Shown in pieces: positions 53,964-63,936 of a stretch of 64,000 bases of DNA (position 1 is the stretch's first letter; each line of letters begins with the position of its first letter). Origin of the DNA: an uncultured Odoribacter sp. (lineage in GTDB: Bacteria > Bacteroidota > Bacteroidia > Bacteroidales > Marinifilaceae); assembly GCA_910578105.1 (NCBI GenBank), contig CAJTPD010000006.1, positions 122,287 to 186,286 of the forward strand. The letters are read 5' to 3'. Both the position numbers and the translations under genes were made by a program. A model generated the notes under the pieces. That model saw only the letters and a list, made by a program, of their open reading frames with translations, ran no database searches and had not been told where the DNA came from.

Positions 53964-56330
53964 ATGGAAAATAATTATTTAAAACTTTCTGAAATACCTA
54001 CGGGTGAGGAATGTGTGATAGTGAAAGTACATGGACATGGCAGTTTCCGAAACCGGATTGTAGAAATGGGATTTGTAAAAGGAGAGAAAGTTACTGTCAT
54101 CAGGAATGCTCCTTTGCACGATCCGATAGAATATCAATTGATGGATGGTCATATCTCTTTGAGACGGAGTGAAGCCCGGCTGATTGAAGTGGTGCGAATA
54201 TCCAATGAAGAGCGGGATGGATTTAACGGTACTTTTACGGAATCTGAGATTGCCCGACAAATTACTGAAAAATCACGTACGATCAATATTGCTTTGGTGG
54301 GTAATCCGAATTGCGGCAAGACTTCTTTTTTCAACCGCGCCACTGGTTTGCGTGAAAAAGTGGGAAATTATAGCGGAGTAACTGTTGATGCTAAGGAAAG
54401 TGTTTTTTATCATAAAGGGTATAAAATCAATTTAGTTGATTTGCCGGGTACGTATTCAATTACTGAATATACGCCGGAAGAAATTTATGTCCGGGAATAT
54501 ATCACTAAGCATCATCCGGATTTGGTGTTGAATGTGGTAGATGCATCGTGTCTTGAGCGTAATCTTTATTTGACGACCCAGTTGATTGATATGAATATCC
54601 GCGTAGTGATGGCACTGAATATGTATGATGAATTGACAGGTGAAGGGGCCAGACTGGATTATAATTATCTGGGGCAGTTGCTGGGGATTCCGATTATTCC
54701 GACTACGGCTTCGCGGGGAATAGGAATTTCTGAGGTTTTGGACAAAATCATTGAAGTATTTGAAGACCATGCCAAAGAGTCCAGGCATGTACATATCAAT
54801 TATGGACAGGAAATAGAGGAGTCTATCCAACGGATAAAAGCAAAGATAGCACCGAATAAACATATTACTGATGAATTTGCTCCTCGGTATGTTGCTATAA
54901 AATTATTGGAAGACGACCGGATTATGAAGGAGCAATTATCTTCTGTATTCAATTATGAGCAGGTGATGGAGGTTGCTCAAAAAGAGATACAGCGTTTGGA
55001 AAAAGGATATAAAGAAGATTCCCGGACAATTATCACTAATGTGAAATATGGTTTTATCCGGGGAGCTTTGCATGAGACTTTTCAATCGGGTGAAAAGGAT
55101 AAGCGTCAGTTGACTAATGCTATAGATGCTATGCTTATGCATCAGTGGTTCGGTTTTCCTTTTTTGATTTTTTTCATGTGGGTTATGTTTCAGGCTACTT
55201 TTTCGTTGGGCAGCTATCCGATGGATTGGATTGAAACGGGAGTGGAAGCGTTGGGTAATTGGGTTGGCGGAGTTATGCCGGAAGGTCCGTTGAATGATTT
55301 GCTGGTGAATGGGGTTATTGCCGGGGTTGGCGGAGTAATTGTGTTTTTACCGAATATTCTGATTCTGTTCTTTTTTATTTCCTTAATGGAGGACACTGGT
55401 TATATGGCACGGGTGGCGTTTATCATGGACCGGATGATGCATAAAATCGGATTGCATGGAAAGTCGTTTATTCCTTTGTTGATAGGTTTTGGTTGTAATG
55501 TACCTGCAATTATGGCAACCCGTACACTGGAGAGCCGACGGGACCGAATTATGACGATGTTGATTACTCCTTTTATGTCGTGTAGTGCCAGGTTGCCGGT
55601 ATATATATTGATTGTATCTGCTTTTTTTCCTGTATATCAGGGACTGGTTTTGTTGTCTGTGTATTTAATCGGTATTCTGTTGAGTATAGGTACAGCCTTG
55701 TTGTTGAAAAAAACTATTTTTGCCAGATCTTCTGAGCCTTTTGTCATGGAATTGCCTCCATATAGAATGCCGACTATGCGGAATACGGTAATACATATGT
55801 GGGGAAAAGCAGGGCAATACCTGAAAAAGATGGGAACAATTATTCTTTTTGCTTCTGTTTTAATTTGGGCTTTGGGATATTTCCCGTTGAACCGGAGTGC
55901 AAATGTTGATGCGGCCGAACATCTGGAAGAATCTTATATCGGGCATATTGGAAAATTTATTGAGCCTGCTATCCGGCCTTTGGGGTTTGACTGGAAAATG
56001 GGTGTGAGTATTGTAACAGGGTTAGCTGCAAAAGAAATTGTTGTTAGTTCGATGGGGATTTTGTATCATGTGCCTGATGCCGGAGAGAATATGCAGGGAC
56101 TGGCAGAAAATCTTAGAAAACAGGTGAATGAACGGGGGGAAAAAGTATTTACTCCGTTGGTGGCCTATGTTTTTATGCTTTTTATTCTGATTTATTTTCC
56201 TTGTATGGCGGTAATTGCTGCTATTCGGAAAGAGGCAGGGTGGAGGTGGGCCCTTTTTACTATTTTTTATACAACAAGTTTAGCCTGGTTTGTTTCGTTT
56301 TGCGTATATCAGATTGGAAGTTTATTGTGA
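53964..56330 (+). CDS. feoB: Ferrous iron transporter, FeoA-FeoB fusion
   Basis: A 788-aa protein. Residues ~1-75 are a FeoA SH3-like domain (LSEIPTGEECVIVKVHGHG ... LRRSEARLIEV). It is fused to FeoB, as is usual in Bacteroidetes. The G-protein domain has G1 GNPNCGKTSFFN (~113-124), the G3 DLPGTYS (~159-165) and the G4 NMYD (~219-222). The membrane part (from ~395) carries the two Gate motifs with GFGCNVPAIMATRTLESRRDR and the LITPFMSCSARLPVY cysteine segment, and a later GLAAKEIVVSSMGIL. It takes up Fe2+ across the inner membrane. It is followed 11 bp downstream by a small Cys-rich protein gene. A Fur-box-like site lies over its promoter. Confidence 0.95.
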   Translation: MENNYLKLSEIPTGEECVIVKVHGHGSFRNRIVEMGFVKGEKVTVIRNAPLHDPIEYQLMDGHISLRRSEARLIEVVRISNEERDGFNGTFTESEIARQITEKSRTINIALVGNPNCGKTSFFNRATGLREKVGNYSGVTVDAKESVFYHKGYKINLVDLPGTYSITEYTPEEIYVREYITKHHPDLVLNVVDASCLERNLYLTTQLIDMNIRVVMALNMYDELTGEGARLDYNYLGQLLGIPIIPTTASRGIGISEVLDKIIEVFEDHAKESRHVHINYGQEIEESIQRIKAKIAPNKHITDEFAPRYVAIKLLEDDRIMKEQLSSVFNYEQVMEVAQKEIQRLEKGYKEDSRTIITNVKYGFIRGALHETFQSGEKDKRQLTNAIDAMLMHQWFGFPFLIFFMWVMFQATFSLGSYPMDWIETGVEALGNWVGGVMPEGPLNDLLVNGVIAGVGGVIVFLPNILILFFFISLMEDTGYMARVAFIMDRMMHKIGLHGKSFIPLLIGFGCNVPAIMATRTLESRRDRIMTMLITPFMSCSARLPVYILIVSAFFPVYQGLVLLSVYLIGILLSIGTALLLKKTIFARSSEPFVMELPPYRMPTMRNTVIHMWGKAGQYLKKMGTIILFASVLIWALGYFPLNRSANVDAAEHLEESYIGHIGKFIEPAIRPLGFDWKMGVSIVTGLAAKEIVVSSMGILYHVPDAGENMQGLAENLRKQVNERGEKVFTPLVAYVFMLFILIYFPCMAVIAAIRKEAGWRWALFTIFYTTSLAWFVSFCVYQIGSLL

Positions 56331-56341
56331 GATGAGGTATA

Positions 56342-56506
56342 ATGCTTCAAAGTATTCTTGTATATATCATTGTTGCTTTGGCTTTAGGGGGCTTAGGAAG
56401 ACATATTTTCCGGAAAATCAGGATTTTGCGAAAAAGCAAAGACACTTCGGAATGTAGTTCATGTCCTCTGAAAAATAATTGTGTGAAAAAACGGGAAATG
56501 AATTGA
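56342..56506 (+). CDS. FeoB-associated Cys-rich membrane protein (54 aa)
   Basis: A small frame directly after feoAB: MLQSILVYIIVALALGGLG forms one membrane helix, followed by a basic stretch (RKIRILRKSK) and the tail CSSCPLKNNC with three cysteines. This is the layout of the small FeoB-associated Cys-rich proteins seen after feoB in many Bacteroidetes and Firmicutes. They may bind iron or assist FeoB, but the function is unproven. The 11-bp spacing indicates cotranscription with feoAB. Confidence 0.8.
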   Translation: MLQSILVYIIVALALGGLGRHIFRKIRILRKSKDTSECSSCPLKNNCVKKREMN

Positions 56507-56520
56507 TTGATTTGTAAAAG

Positions 56521-57267
56521 TTAAAATAACTTGAGTGTAATTTTTTCAGCTTCTTTCCGTCTTCTGATTTTGTCTTTTTCTCCTCTGCGGAATACATAGA
56601 CTAAGCCGTATTCCTCGCACATATATCTTTTTTCTTCTTCGTCTTTAACCCTTTCAAAATAATGCTCTACTTCATTCCAGATATCAAGAACCAAGGCATC
56701 GGCTTCATTTCTGTATTGAGCAACATTGCCACTTTCTCGGGCAGAATTATTCTGGAATTGTTTCTGACGTGTATAATTTTCTTTAAAGTTTTCGTAGTTT
56801 ACCTTTACTAGTGCTATTGAAGGACAGTAAATAGGATTACCGCCTCCGTTACTGAGCCGGTTTTGTTCGCCGCTGATGATTTTCTCCCCCCATTGGAGCA
56901 AGTCTTGTTCGGTAAGTAGTGAAGGTACTTTGGAACTGTTTTCTTCCAGGCCATAAAAAGTTCTTGCTGAGGGTTTCAGTTCTCCCCGTGCAATACAGAA
57001 ATTTAATACCTGAATAAAATGAGAAATATAAAGTCTGGCTTTTTTGGTATATTCTGAGAATTTTGGGCTGTTATCAAATTGTTTTTCTTTGGCTAATTTA
57101 GAATTGGCAATGGCTACTTCAAATTTAGGAAGGAAAAATTCAACCTTTTGTTTTAAGGCATAAGGATAGGCAATTGTGTCTATTCCTTCCTGCTGTCCTT
57201 TTCTCAAGGCAGCTTTTAATGCCCTGATCCTCGCTGCATCTGTATTAGGTAATCTTCTGTAAGGCAT
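56521..57267 (-). CDS. Conserved hypothetical protein (Bacteroidetes-type, 248 aa)
   Basis: A soluble, charged protein without signal peptide, beginning MPYRRLPNTDAARIRALKAA. It is mostly helical, with a middle region containing FIQVLNFCIARGELKPSAR and GLEENSSKVPSLLTEQDL and a basic C-terminus (RRGEKDKIRRRKEAEK). I recognise the start as typical of an uncharacterised family found across Bacteroidetes, but I cannot assign a domain or activity. It converges on the feoAB transcript with 14 bp between. A box TATCTTCG, near the -7 consensus, lies on the minus strand at 57315-57322. Confidence 0.7.
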   Translation of the reverse strand: MPYRRLPNTDAARIRALKAALRKGQQEGIDTIAYPYALKQKVEFFLPKFEVAIANSKLAKEKQFDNSPKFSEYTKKARLYISHFIQVLNFCIARGELKPSARTFYGLEENSSKVPSLLTEQDLLQWGEKIISGEQNRLSNGGGNPIYCPSIALVKVNYENFKENYTRQKQFQNNSARESGNVAQYRNEADALVLDIWNEVEHYFERVKDEEEKRYMCEEYGLVYVFRRGEKDKIRRRKEAEKITLKLF

Positions 57268-57357
57268 GAATTTATGCTTTAAATGAACTGTGGTTAATGT
57301 TGCTGCGAAGATATGAAAAATAAATGATTAAATCAATATTCGTAGAAATGATTTTAA

Positions 57358-58758
57358 TTAATTTTTATGTGGTGTTTTGATATTCTTATAGTTATTGTAT
57401 GTTTCCAGAACTCGTTCAACGTAATGATAAGTCTGGGGACCATTGCAATATCCGTTTTTTGCCAGAGGGTCCTGATAGTATTCAGGTTTATTTTTATGCA
57501 GCAGATAGTAATCTACATTGTTGTTCCAAATTTGCGGGTTTTTTCCGTATTTACCAGCCAGACGTATTGCATCCAGAACATGTCCCGGACCTGCATTATA
57601 GGAGGCCAGTATGAATTTTATTCTTTCTGTGGAATCCGGAATATAACTGGTGAAATATTTGTCCAGATATTTCAGGTAAGATACGCCTGCATACACGTTG
57701 CTATCGGGCTGGAAATAATCATATACTTTAAAGTGTTCTGCTGTTTCGGGAATGACTTGCATGAGACCATAGGCTCCTACAGAGGATTTTGCCTCGGGAA
57801 CAAATTGAGATTCTGCAAAAACTAAAGCTGCCAGGAGCCGCCAGTCCCATCCTAACCGTTTACTTTGCTGTTGTAGCAAATGGTCAAATGGGGAGATTTT
57901 ACCTTTTTTCAGCAGGGCATATTTGGAAGTGTGAAGAGGAACTGAACGATGGTTGTTGAAATAACGTTTGTAAAGATAATTTAATTTGCCATTTTTTCGG
58001 ATTTGTGTTAACCAGTCATTAATCTCATGCGTTAGTAGTCGGGCATTGGGAGAAGTGGCCCATGAGACAGAGATGCTGTCCTGTAGTTTGAATGAGTAAT
58101 CAATGTTTTTTAGGGAAAAACGGGAGGCTTGAACTATGTTTTCATCAATAATGGTATAATTAATTTTTCCGGTTTCAACCAGGTGCATCAAGTCCTCGTT
58201 TGAATATTGTTCTGTTTCTGTAATGTATATGCGGATATTCAGAGAGTCCTGGATTTGTTGCAACACTTGTTTGTAAGAATTTGCACTTTTGGAAATAAAG
58301 ATTTCTTTTCCATCCAGTTCTGCCATATTTTTTATAAGCGAATTACTCCTGTTTTGTATCAAAACTTCACCTGTCTGGAAGAAAGGTTGACTAAAATGTA
58401 AATATTCTTTGCGCTCCGGAGTCTGGGTGAGGCTGACAGCCAACAGGTCATAACGATTGTTTTGTAATTTTTGTATGGCAGAGTCGATATTGTTGTTGAC
58501 TTCGATAATCTGTAGTTTTACTCCCAGATAATTGGCAAAATCTTGTGCAAGGTCATAGTGGAAACCTCGGGTAATACCTTGATATACATAATAGTCTGTC
58601 GTATTGTAAAAAGTAGAAATATCTAAAGTACCTTTTTCCAGAATTTTTTCCAGACAGGAAGGTTCCGGCCATATAAATACTGAAGGTGATTTCTGTTTTG
58701 AATGACATGAGTAACAGAAAAAAATAACAATATAGATTGCAATTTTAGTTATTGTCAT
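57358..58758 (-). CDS. MltF-like membrane-bound lytic transglycosylase (SBP_bac_3 plus SLT domains)
   Basis: A ~466-aa lipoprotein (signal ending FFCYSC). An amino-acid-binding-protein-like domain (about 35-265; LEKGTLDISTFYNTTDYYV, YDLLAVSLTQTPERKEYLHF) is followed by a lysozyme-like SLT domain (about 300-450; LLAALVFAESQFVPEAKSS with the catalytic Glu, GAYGLMQVIPET, ILASYNAGPGHVLDAIRLA). It cleaves peptidoglycan with formation of anhydro-muramyl ends, and the N-terminal domain may regulate it by binding muropeptides. The frame is open to 58836, but that start overlaps the upstream porin gene and gives a poor signal. ATG 58758 (MTITKIAIYIVIFFCYSC) gives a proper lipoprotein signal and a 49-bp gap. 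Confidence 0.9.
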   Translation of the reverse strand: MTITKIAIYIVIFFCYSCHSKQKSPSVFIWPEPSCLEKILEKGTLDISTFYNTTDYYVYQGITRGFHYDLAQDFANYLGVKLQIIEVNNNIDSAIQKLQNNRYDLLAVSLTQTPERKEYLHFSQPFFQTGEVLIQNRSNSLIKNMAELDGKEIFISKSANSYKQVLQQIQDSLNIRIYITETEQYSNEDLMHLVETGKINYTIIDENIVQASRFSLKNIDYSFKLQDSISVSWATSPNARLLTHEINDWLTQIRKNGKLNYLYKRYFNNHRSVPLHTSKYALLKKGKISPFDHLLQQQSKRLGWDWRLLAALVFAESQFVPEAKSSVGAYGLMQVIPETAEHFKVYDYFQPDSNVYAGVSYLKYLDKYFTSYIPDSTERIKFILASYNAGPGHVLDAIRLAGKYGKNPQIWNNNVDYYLLHKNKPEYYQDPLAKNGYCNGPQTYHYVERVLETYNNYKNIKTPHKN

Positions 58759-58807
58759 CCGGTAAAAGTATAATCTTGTGAAAATCAAAAAATGTGAAAT
58801 AAGATTG

Positions 58808-60787
58808 TTAGTCAAAAAAGTCCCATTGAATGCCAAATTTCAGCATTCCGGGATTGATCGGATAGTCGGCTGCACTGAAATAATTTCCGTGTTTTTTGAT
58901 ATGATAATTTACATGTTCATATTTAACAAATAGCATGGCCCGTTTGATGTGAAGGTTCAGAAATACATCTATTTTCGGGTAGTTGCCGGTTTTGTATTTC
59001 CGTTGGTTATAGAATTGCATAATAGAAGGCATGTAATTGTCTGAATAGAACTTTGTATTGTAGAACAAATCAATACCTATTTGAAGTTCCAGTGCTTTTT
59101 TGAAAAGCTGATTCTGATAGTAATTGTGGGAATAGACAGAAATGGCCGGAAGCGAAAGAATATCTTCTTGTGTACTTTTTTGGAAATATATTGTTTGGTC
59201 AAAATAAAAATGGCCTGCTCGAAAATTTTCTTTTGCCCAGGCAGTCAGCACCATTAAAGCTTTATTGGTCTGTTGAGGTACGGCTGCAGTGTCAAAGTAA
59301 ACATAACTGAATATGTTACAAAATCCTGCTCCCAATTCTGTTTTTAAGCGAGAATTTATATATCGTCCTTCAACCTGAATTGTTTTAATGGGTTTAAAGT
59401 CGTTTTTCCACATATTATGATTGCCCACATATCGGTCGAGAAAAGGATTCACACTTTTTAATTCAATGTTGGCATCTGCCCGGAGCAGACTGCTTTTATT
59501 CTTGTTTAATCCTTGACTGATGTATCCGCTGAATTTAAAATTGCCGGCATAATGTCCCACCAGGCATAACTTTCCAGTGACATCATAATTGAGTATAGAG
59601 TTGGAGTCGACATTAAAAATTCCTGCTGTCAGATAGGTTCCGGAGTAATTTGCTTTTCCGAAACGTTCTAAATGCCGGATTGTGTCGTAGTCCAGACGTT
59701 GGTCGTAATTCTCGTATTTGAAATCCAGACCGGCATATACACCCGGAAGGTATTTATATTTGGGATGTTCATTTAATACAAACCGGGCAGATATGTCTAT
59801 TATTTTATTTTTAATGTGGTCGTAGGTTGCTGTACTATCTATGTAGGTGTTGGGAAAGAAATCGTAGTTGATGGATGTTTCCCTGTACCAGTGTTCGTTG
59901 CCTTCTGCCCTGATGTTGAGTACTGTTTTGGCGGGATATGTGTAAGAAGTGTCTTGTTCGGTGACAATCGGTTTTGCTTTACCTATGTTATACTGTGCCT
60001 GCAAGTTAAAGTTTGTGTTGCGGTAGCTGTTTTTAGAGTTGTTTCCGTTTAGCCATATTGGCAAGTTTTCTGCTTGTTGGTCTGTAGAGTCTGTTACGTA
60101 GGACCTGTCTTTTATACCTCCGTTTTCCTGAAAGTGACCATTATTCTGGTTAAGGAAAAATGTGAGTGAGATACGTTCTCTTTCATAGGCGGAGAATATG
60201 GAAAAATTATAAGTTTTGGATTTTTGATTGGAATAACGTCCGTCACTGGAGATTAGATTATAGCGTACTCCTGCGCTCCACCAGGGGAGAATATTCTGTA
60301 CGTGCCAAACGTCCAGGAGATTCTCAGCTTTTCCTTTTCCCCCTCCGGTAAAATACCTGAGCCGGGTAAAAGGGGTGGTTGTATTAAAATATAAGGCGTC
60401 TTCCGGGCGGAAAAGAAAGGCACGTATATAAGTCAACGGATAAAAATCCTGGACAGTATTGCGGGTGATGAAAATGTTTGCCTCATAGGGGGAGGGGAAA
60501 TTTCCCAAATAAGTATTCGAAATGCTTTTTTTGAAAATATAGTTAAAATTTTGGATTCCGTCAAGCAATGTGTCCAAAGGAACTGCCTCGGGATAAACAC
60601 CGTTGTGTTTCCATTTCCAGGTGTCGCGGAAATGAGGAATTGTGGATGCCGGGATAGAGTCCTGTTTGTTTATTGTATCTTGTACTCCGTATTCCCGGGG
60701 GAAGTCCCCGTAATTATCAAATTCGCTCTGGGCGAGGCAAATTGAATGAAATATGACTAATATTGTAATACAAACAAATTTTTTCAT
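58808..60787 (-). CDS. Putative porin (Porin_10 family)
   Basis: A 659-aa outer-membrane protein with signal peptide (ending SICLAQ) and the family's N-terminal pattern (TIPHFRDTWKWKHNGVYPEAVPLDTLLDGIQNF read in parts; YLGNFPSPYEANIF). Many amphipathic strands follow, ending with a terminal aromatic segment (PGMLKFGIQWDFFD). The family is widespread in Bacteroidetes; its cargo is not known. It heads a minus-strand pair with the MltF-like gene. A -7 box lies only 6 bp before the ATG, suggesting a leaderless or near-leaderless message. Confidence 0.87.
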   Translation of the reverse strand: MKKFVCITILVIFHSICLAQSEFDNYGDFPREYGVQDTINKQDSIPASTIPHFRDTWKWKHNGVYPEAVPLDTLLDGIQNFNYIFKKSISNTYLGNFPSPYEANIFITRNTVQDFYPLTYIRAFLFRPEDALYFNTTTPFTRLRYFTGGGKGKAENLLDVWHVQNILPWWSAGVRYNLISSDGRYSNQKSKTYNFSIFSAYERERISLTFFLNQNNGHFQENGGIKDRSYVTDSTDQQAENLPIWLNGNNSKNSYRNTNFNLQAQYNIGKAKPIVTEQDTSYTYPAKTVLNIRAEGNEHWYRETSINYDFFPNTYIDSTATYDHIKNKIIDISARFVLNEHPKYKYLPGVYAGLDFKYENYDQRLDYDTIRHLERFGKANYSGTYLTAGIFNVDSNSILNYDVTGKLCLVGHYAGNFKFSGYISQGLNKNKSSLLRADANIELKSVNPFLDRYVGNHNMWKNDFKPIKTIQVEGRYINSRLKTELGAGFCNIFSYVYFDTAAVPQQTNKALMVLTAWAKENFRAGHFYFDQTIYFQKSTQEDILSLPAISVYSHNYYQNQLFKKALELQIGIDLFYNTKFYSDNYMPSIMQFYNQRKYKTGNYPKIDVFLNLHIKRAMLFVKYEHVNYHIKKHGNYFSAADYPINPGMLKFGIQWDFFD

Positions 60788-60792
60788 CGTTG

Positions 60793-60800
60793 CAAATATA
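60793..60800 (-). promoter_or_regulatory. -7 promoter box of the porin gene (minus strand)
   Basis: TATATTTG on the minus strand, a consensus box ending 5 bases before the porin ATG at 60787-60785, so the transcription start would fall at or beside the start codon. Confidence 0.5.
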
Positions 60801-60830
60801 CGTAAACTTTTAAAACTCTCATAAATTAGT

Positions 60831-60838
60831 TACTTTTG
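60831..60838 (+). promoter_or_regulatory. -7 promoter box of glnS
   Basis: TACTTTTG fits TAnnTTTG. Transcription start near 60845 leaves a leader of about 30 bases to ATG 60877 but almost none to ATG 60853, favouring 60877. Confidence 0.5.
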
Positions 60839-60876
60839 TCCTTTCAAAAATCGTGTTAATAAACTCATTATATATT

Positions 60877-62592
60877 ATGGATAAAAATCAATACACGGCT
60901 GTTGAGCCTGAGGAAGAAGGGAGGGCCTTGAATTTTATAGAGCAGATTATCGGGGAAGAAATTGCTGCAGGTAAGAATGGTGGTAAGGTACATACCCGTT
61001 TTCCGCCGGAGCCGAATGGGTATTTGCATATCGGACATGCTACCTCTATTTGCCTGAATTTTGGTTTGGCTGCTAAGTATAATGGTGTTTGTAATTTGCG
61101 TTTTGATGATACTAATCCTTCGAAGGAGGACGTGGAGTTTACAGATGCCATACAGGAAGACATTAAATGGCTGGGCTTTCAGTGGGATGGTCCTGTGCGT
61201 TATGCTTCGGATTATTTTCAGCAATTGTACGATTGGGCAGAGCAAATGATTCAGGAAGGGAAAGCTTATGTGGACGACCAGTCTGCAGAGGAAATCAGTG
61301 CTGGTCGCAAGACAATAACGGAACCAGGAATCAACAGTCCTTACCGGGAACGTTCGGTTGAAGAGAATCTGGATTTGTTCCGCCGGATGAAAAACGGAGA
61401 GTTTCCGGAAGGAAGCCGGGTGTTGCGGGCTAAAATAGATATGGCGAGTCCTAATATGTTGATGCGCGATCCGATTATGTACCGTATTATTTATTGCAGT
61501 CACCACCGAACCGGAGAGCAATGGTGTATTTATCCAATGTATGATTTTACGCATGGACAAAGTGATTATCTGGAAGGAATTACCCATTCTGTTTGTACAT
61601 TGGAATTTGAAATTCACCGGCCTTTATATAATTGGTTCCTGGACCAGTTGACTGATACAGAATATCGTCCGCGTCAGATTGAGTTTGCCCGCCGTAATTT
61701 GAACTATACAGTGATGAGTAAGCGGCGGTTGCTGGAATTGGTACAAAAGAAATATGTTGCAGGCTGGGATGATCCCCGTATGCCGACTATTTGTGGTTTG
61801 CGTCGCAGGGGGTATACTCCGGAAGCTATTCGGATGTTTGCAGAGAAAGTGGGAGTAGCGCGTAGGGAAATTGTGGTGGATATGGCTTTGTTGGAATATT
61901 GTGTCCGTGAACATTTGAATAAGATAGCTCCACGGGTGATGGCTGTATTGAATCCGGTTAAGGTAGTGTTGGACAATTATCCTGCCGGTCAGATAGAATA
62001 TGTGGAGATTGAAAACAATCCGGAAGACGCGGCTGCCGGAGCGCGTCAAGTGGCTTTTTCCGGTGAACTTTATATTGAGAGAGAAGATTTCATGGAGGAT
62101 GCTCCGAAGAAATTTTTCCGTTTGACACCGGGACAGGAGGTGCGTTTGAAAGGAGCCTATATTATTAAATGTACGGGTGTAGAAAAAGATGCTGACGGGA
62201 ATATTACAGTGATTCATTGTACTTACGATCCGGATTCCCGGAGCGGAAGTGGCAGTGAAGCCAGTAACCGGAAAGTAAAAGGTACTTTACACTGGGTATC
62301 TGCCGCAGACGCTATTGAGGCAGAAGTACGTTTGTATGACCGTTTGTTCAAAGACGAAGATCCGGCAGGGCATAAGGATATTGATTTTAAAGAATTTCTC
62401 AATGAAAATTCTTTACAAGTACTAAAAGGCTGTAAATTGGAATCTGGTTTAAAGACAGCGCGACCGGGAGACCGTTTCCAGTTTCAGCGTTTGGGGTATT
62501 TCTGTGTAGACCCTGATGCGAAAGAAGGTCAATTGGTATTTAATAAAACAGTGGGTTTGAAAGATAATTGGATAAAGACACAAAAAGGATAA
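60877..62592 (+). CDS. glnS: Glutaminyl-tRNA synthetase
   Basis: A ~571-aa class I synthetase. Motifs: [18 protein letters not shown] (HIGH signature), [32 protein letters not shown], and [11 protein letters not shown] (KMSKS-type loop). Two anticodon-binding beta-barrels complete the C-terminal third ([36 protein letters not shown]). It charges tRNA-Gln directly, so the organism need not rely on Glu-tRNA amidation for Gln. ATG 60877 ([15 protein letters not shown]) is preferred to ATG 60853 on promoter position. The stop overlaps the open frame of the following gene. Confidence 0.96.
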   Translation: MDKNQYTAVEPEEEGRALNFIEQIIGEEIAAGKNGGKVHTRFPPEPNGYLHIGHATSICLNFGLAAKYNGVCNLRFDDTNPSKEDVEFTDAIQEDIKWLGFQWDGPVRYASDYFQQLYDWAEQMIQEGKAYVDDQSAEEISAGRKTITEPGINSPYRERSVEENLDLFRRMKNGEFPEGSRVLRAKIDMASPNMLMRDPIMYRIIYCSHHRTGEQWCIYPMYDFTHGQSDYLEGITHSVCTLEFEIHRPLYNWFLDQLTDTEYRPRQIEFARRNLNYTVMSKRRLLELVQKKYVAGWDDPRMPTICGLRRRGYTPEAIRMFAEKVGVARREIVVDMALLEYCVREHLNKIAPRVMAVLNPVKVVLDNYPAGQIEYVEIENNPEDAAAGARQVAFSGELYIEREDFMEDAPKKFFRLTPGQEVRLKGAYIIKCTGVEKDADGNITVIHCTYDPDSRSGSGSEASNRKVKGTLHWVSAADAIEAEVRLYDRLFKDEDPAGHKDIDFKEFLNENSLQVLKGCKLESGLKTARPGDRFQFQRLGYFCVDPDAKEGQLVFNKTVGLKDNWIKTQKG

Positions 62593-62612
62593 TACTAGAA
62601 TTAGAAGAGGCT

Positions 62613-63485
62613 ATGAAAATGCGTAGTATGAAAAAAGAGCTTCGCTCTTATTTGATGATAACTCTTGGAATGTTTATTTATTCCATCGCGGCTCTTGGAT
62701 TTTTGGTGCCCCATAAGATTGTAGGAGGAGGGGCAACAGGTTTAAGTACCATTATTTATTATTTAACGGACAAAGCTATACCAGTGGGTATTGGTTATGG
62801 ACTCATCAATGTTTTGCTGGTCAGTATTGCGTTGAAAATCTTGGGTCCGAAATTTGGTATCAAGACAGTTTTTGCCATTGTTATCGGGAGTGCGTTTCTG
62901 AGTATTATGCAACCTTTAATTCCGGCGGCTTTCGTACCTGATAAATTTATGAGTTCGGTTATTGCCGGAATGTTGACGGGAATAGGTATTGCCTTGGCTT
63001 TGGCAGAAGGAGGTAGTACAGGGGGAACCGACATTGTGGCTATGATTGTGACCAAATATAGGAATATCAGTCCCGGAAAAATGATCATGTATTGCGATTG
63101 TTTGATTATTGCTTGTAGTTTGGTCATTAATTTTAATATAGAGGGTTTGATGTATGGTTATGTGATGATGGGGGTTGTTTCATTTACAGTGGATTTTGTG
63201 CTTACCGGTAAAAAACAATCGGCTCAGTTGTTTATTTTTACTGACAAGTATGATTTGGTTGCAGAACGGATTACAGCAGAAGTGAATCACGGGGTGTCGG
63301 TTGTGGATTGTAGAGGATGGTATAGTAAACAGGAAAAGAAAATGTTGATTGTTGTTGTCCGGAAGAGTGAAGCGACAGATGTACTGAGAATAGCCAAACA
63401 AGTGGACCCGGATGTATTTATGACCATGAATACGGTAATGGGAGTGTTTGGAAAGGGATTTGAAGAAGTTAAAGGAGTGAAATAG
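62613..63485 (+). CDS. YitT-family membrane protein (DUF161 plus DUF2179)
   Basis: About 290 aa. Five hydrophobic segments in the first ~190 residues include GFLVPHKIVGGGATGLSTII and LALAEGGSTGGTDIVAMIV, hallmarks of the YitT family. They are followed by a soluble C-terminal DUF2179 domain (ITAEVNHGVSVVDCRGWYSK, MLIVVVRKSEATDVLRIAK). The function is not established. The frame is open from 62568, which would overlap glnS. ATG 62613 follows the purine-rich AGAAGAGG and avoids the overlap; ATG 62619 and 62628 are also possible. Confidence 0.88.
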   Translation: MKMRSMKKELRSYLMITLGMFIYSIAALGFLVPHKIVGGGATGLSTIIYYLTDKAIPVGIGYGLINVLLVSIALKILGPKFGIKTVFAIVIGSAFLSIMQPLIPAAFVPDKFMSSVIAGMLTGIGIALALAEGGSTGGTDIVAMIVTKYRNISPGKMIMYCDCLIIACSLVINFNIEGLMYGYVMMGVVSFTVDFVLTGKKQSAQLFIFTDKYDLVAERITAEVNHGVSVVDCRGWYSKQEKKMLIVVVRKSEATDVLRIAKQVDPDVFMTMNTVMGVFGKGFEEVKGVK

Positions 63486-63579
63486 AAGTTGTAGATTGTT
63501 TTAATAGTATAAATGAGGAGGGGGAGGGACGACAGAGAGAATGAAATTCAGAGTGAAATAAGTTAATCATTAATGACAG

Positions 63580-63612
63580 AAAAGAGTTCGGAATTATACC
63601 GGACTCTTTTTA
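63580..63612 (+). terminator. Rho-independent terminator after the YitT-family gene
   Basis: A 12-bp stem AAAAGAGTTCGG / CCGGACTCTTTT (one G-U pair) with the 7-base loop AATTATA, followed by T residues. Confidence 0.9.
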
Positions 63613-63733
63613 TTGTAGTGTTATCACAGTATATATTGAGACTTTCGTATGGTAGTTTTGTGGTGGTAAATAGATGTATTTCAGTGACTTATATATTAGT
63701 ATAATTATTTTCAAGAAAAATATTCCCCCAAAA

Positions 63734-63765
63734 TTTGTATATAATGAATGAAATCTCTACTTTTG
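63734..63765 (+). promoter_or_regulatory. Upstream tandem promoter (P1)
   Basis: -33 box TTTG (63734-63737), a 20-bp spacer, and -7 box TACTTTTG (63758-63765), followed by CATCCGCTTT. Both consensus elements at proper spacing make it one of the two best promoters in the window. Confidence 0.7.
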
Positions 63766-63903
63766 CATCCGCTTTTGGGAGGAGAGGGAATAAATTTCCT
63801 TTTTTTAGCAATAGTTCTGATGCAAATTGATGCGGCAAATAGTTTTATAATATGGTATTAACGGTTTTCTGTTGAAAAATTCAGAAAAAAATATTGTAAA
63901 AAA

Positions 63904-63936
63904 TTTGCATAAGAAAAAACAAAAGCATTATCTTTG
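63904..63936 (+). promoter_or_regulatory. Downstream tandem promoter (P2)
   Basis: -33 box TTTG (63904-63907), a 21-bp spacer, and -7 box TATCTTTG (63929-63936), followed by the same CATCCGCTTT as in P1. It should drive a gene starting beyond the window. Confidence 0.72.
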
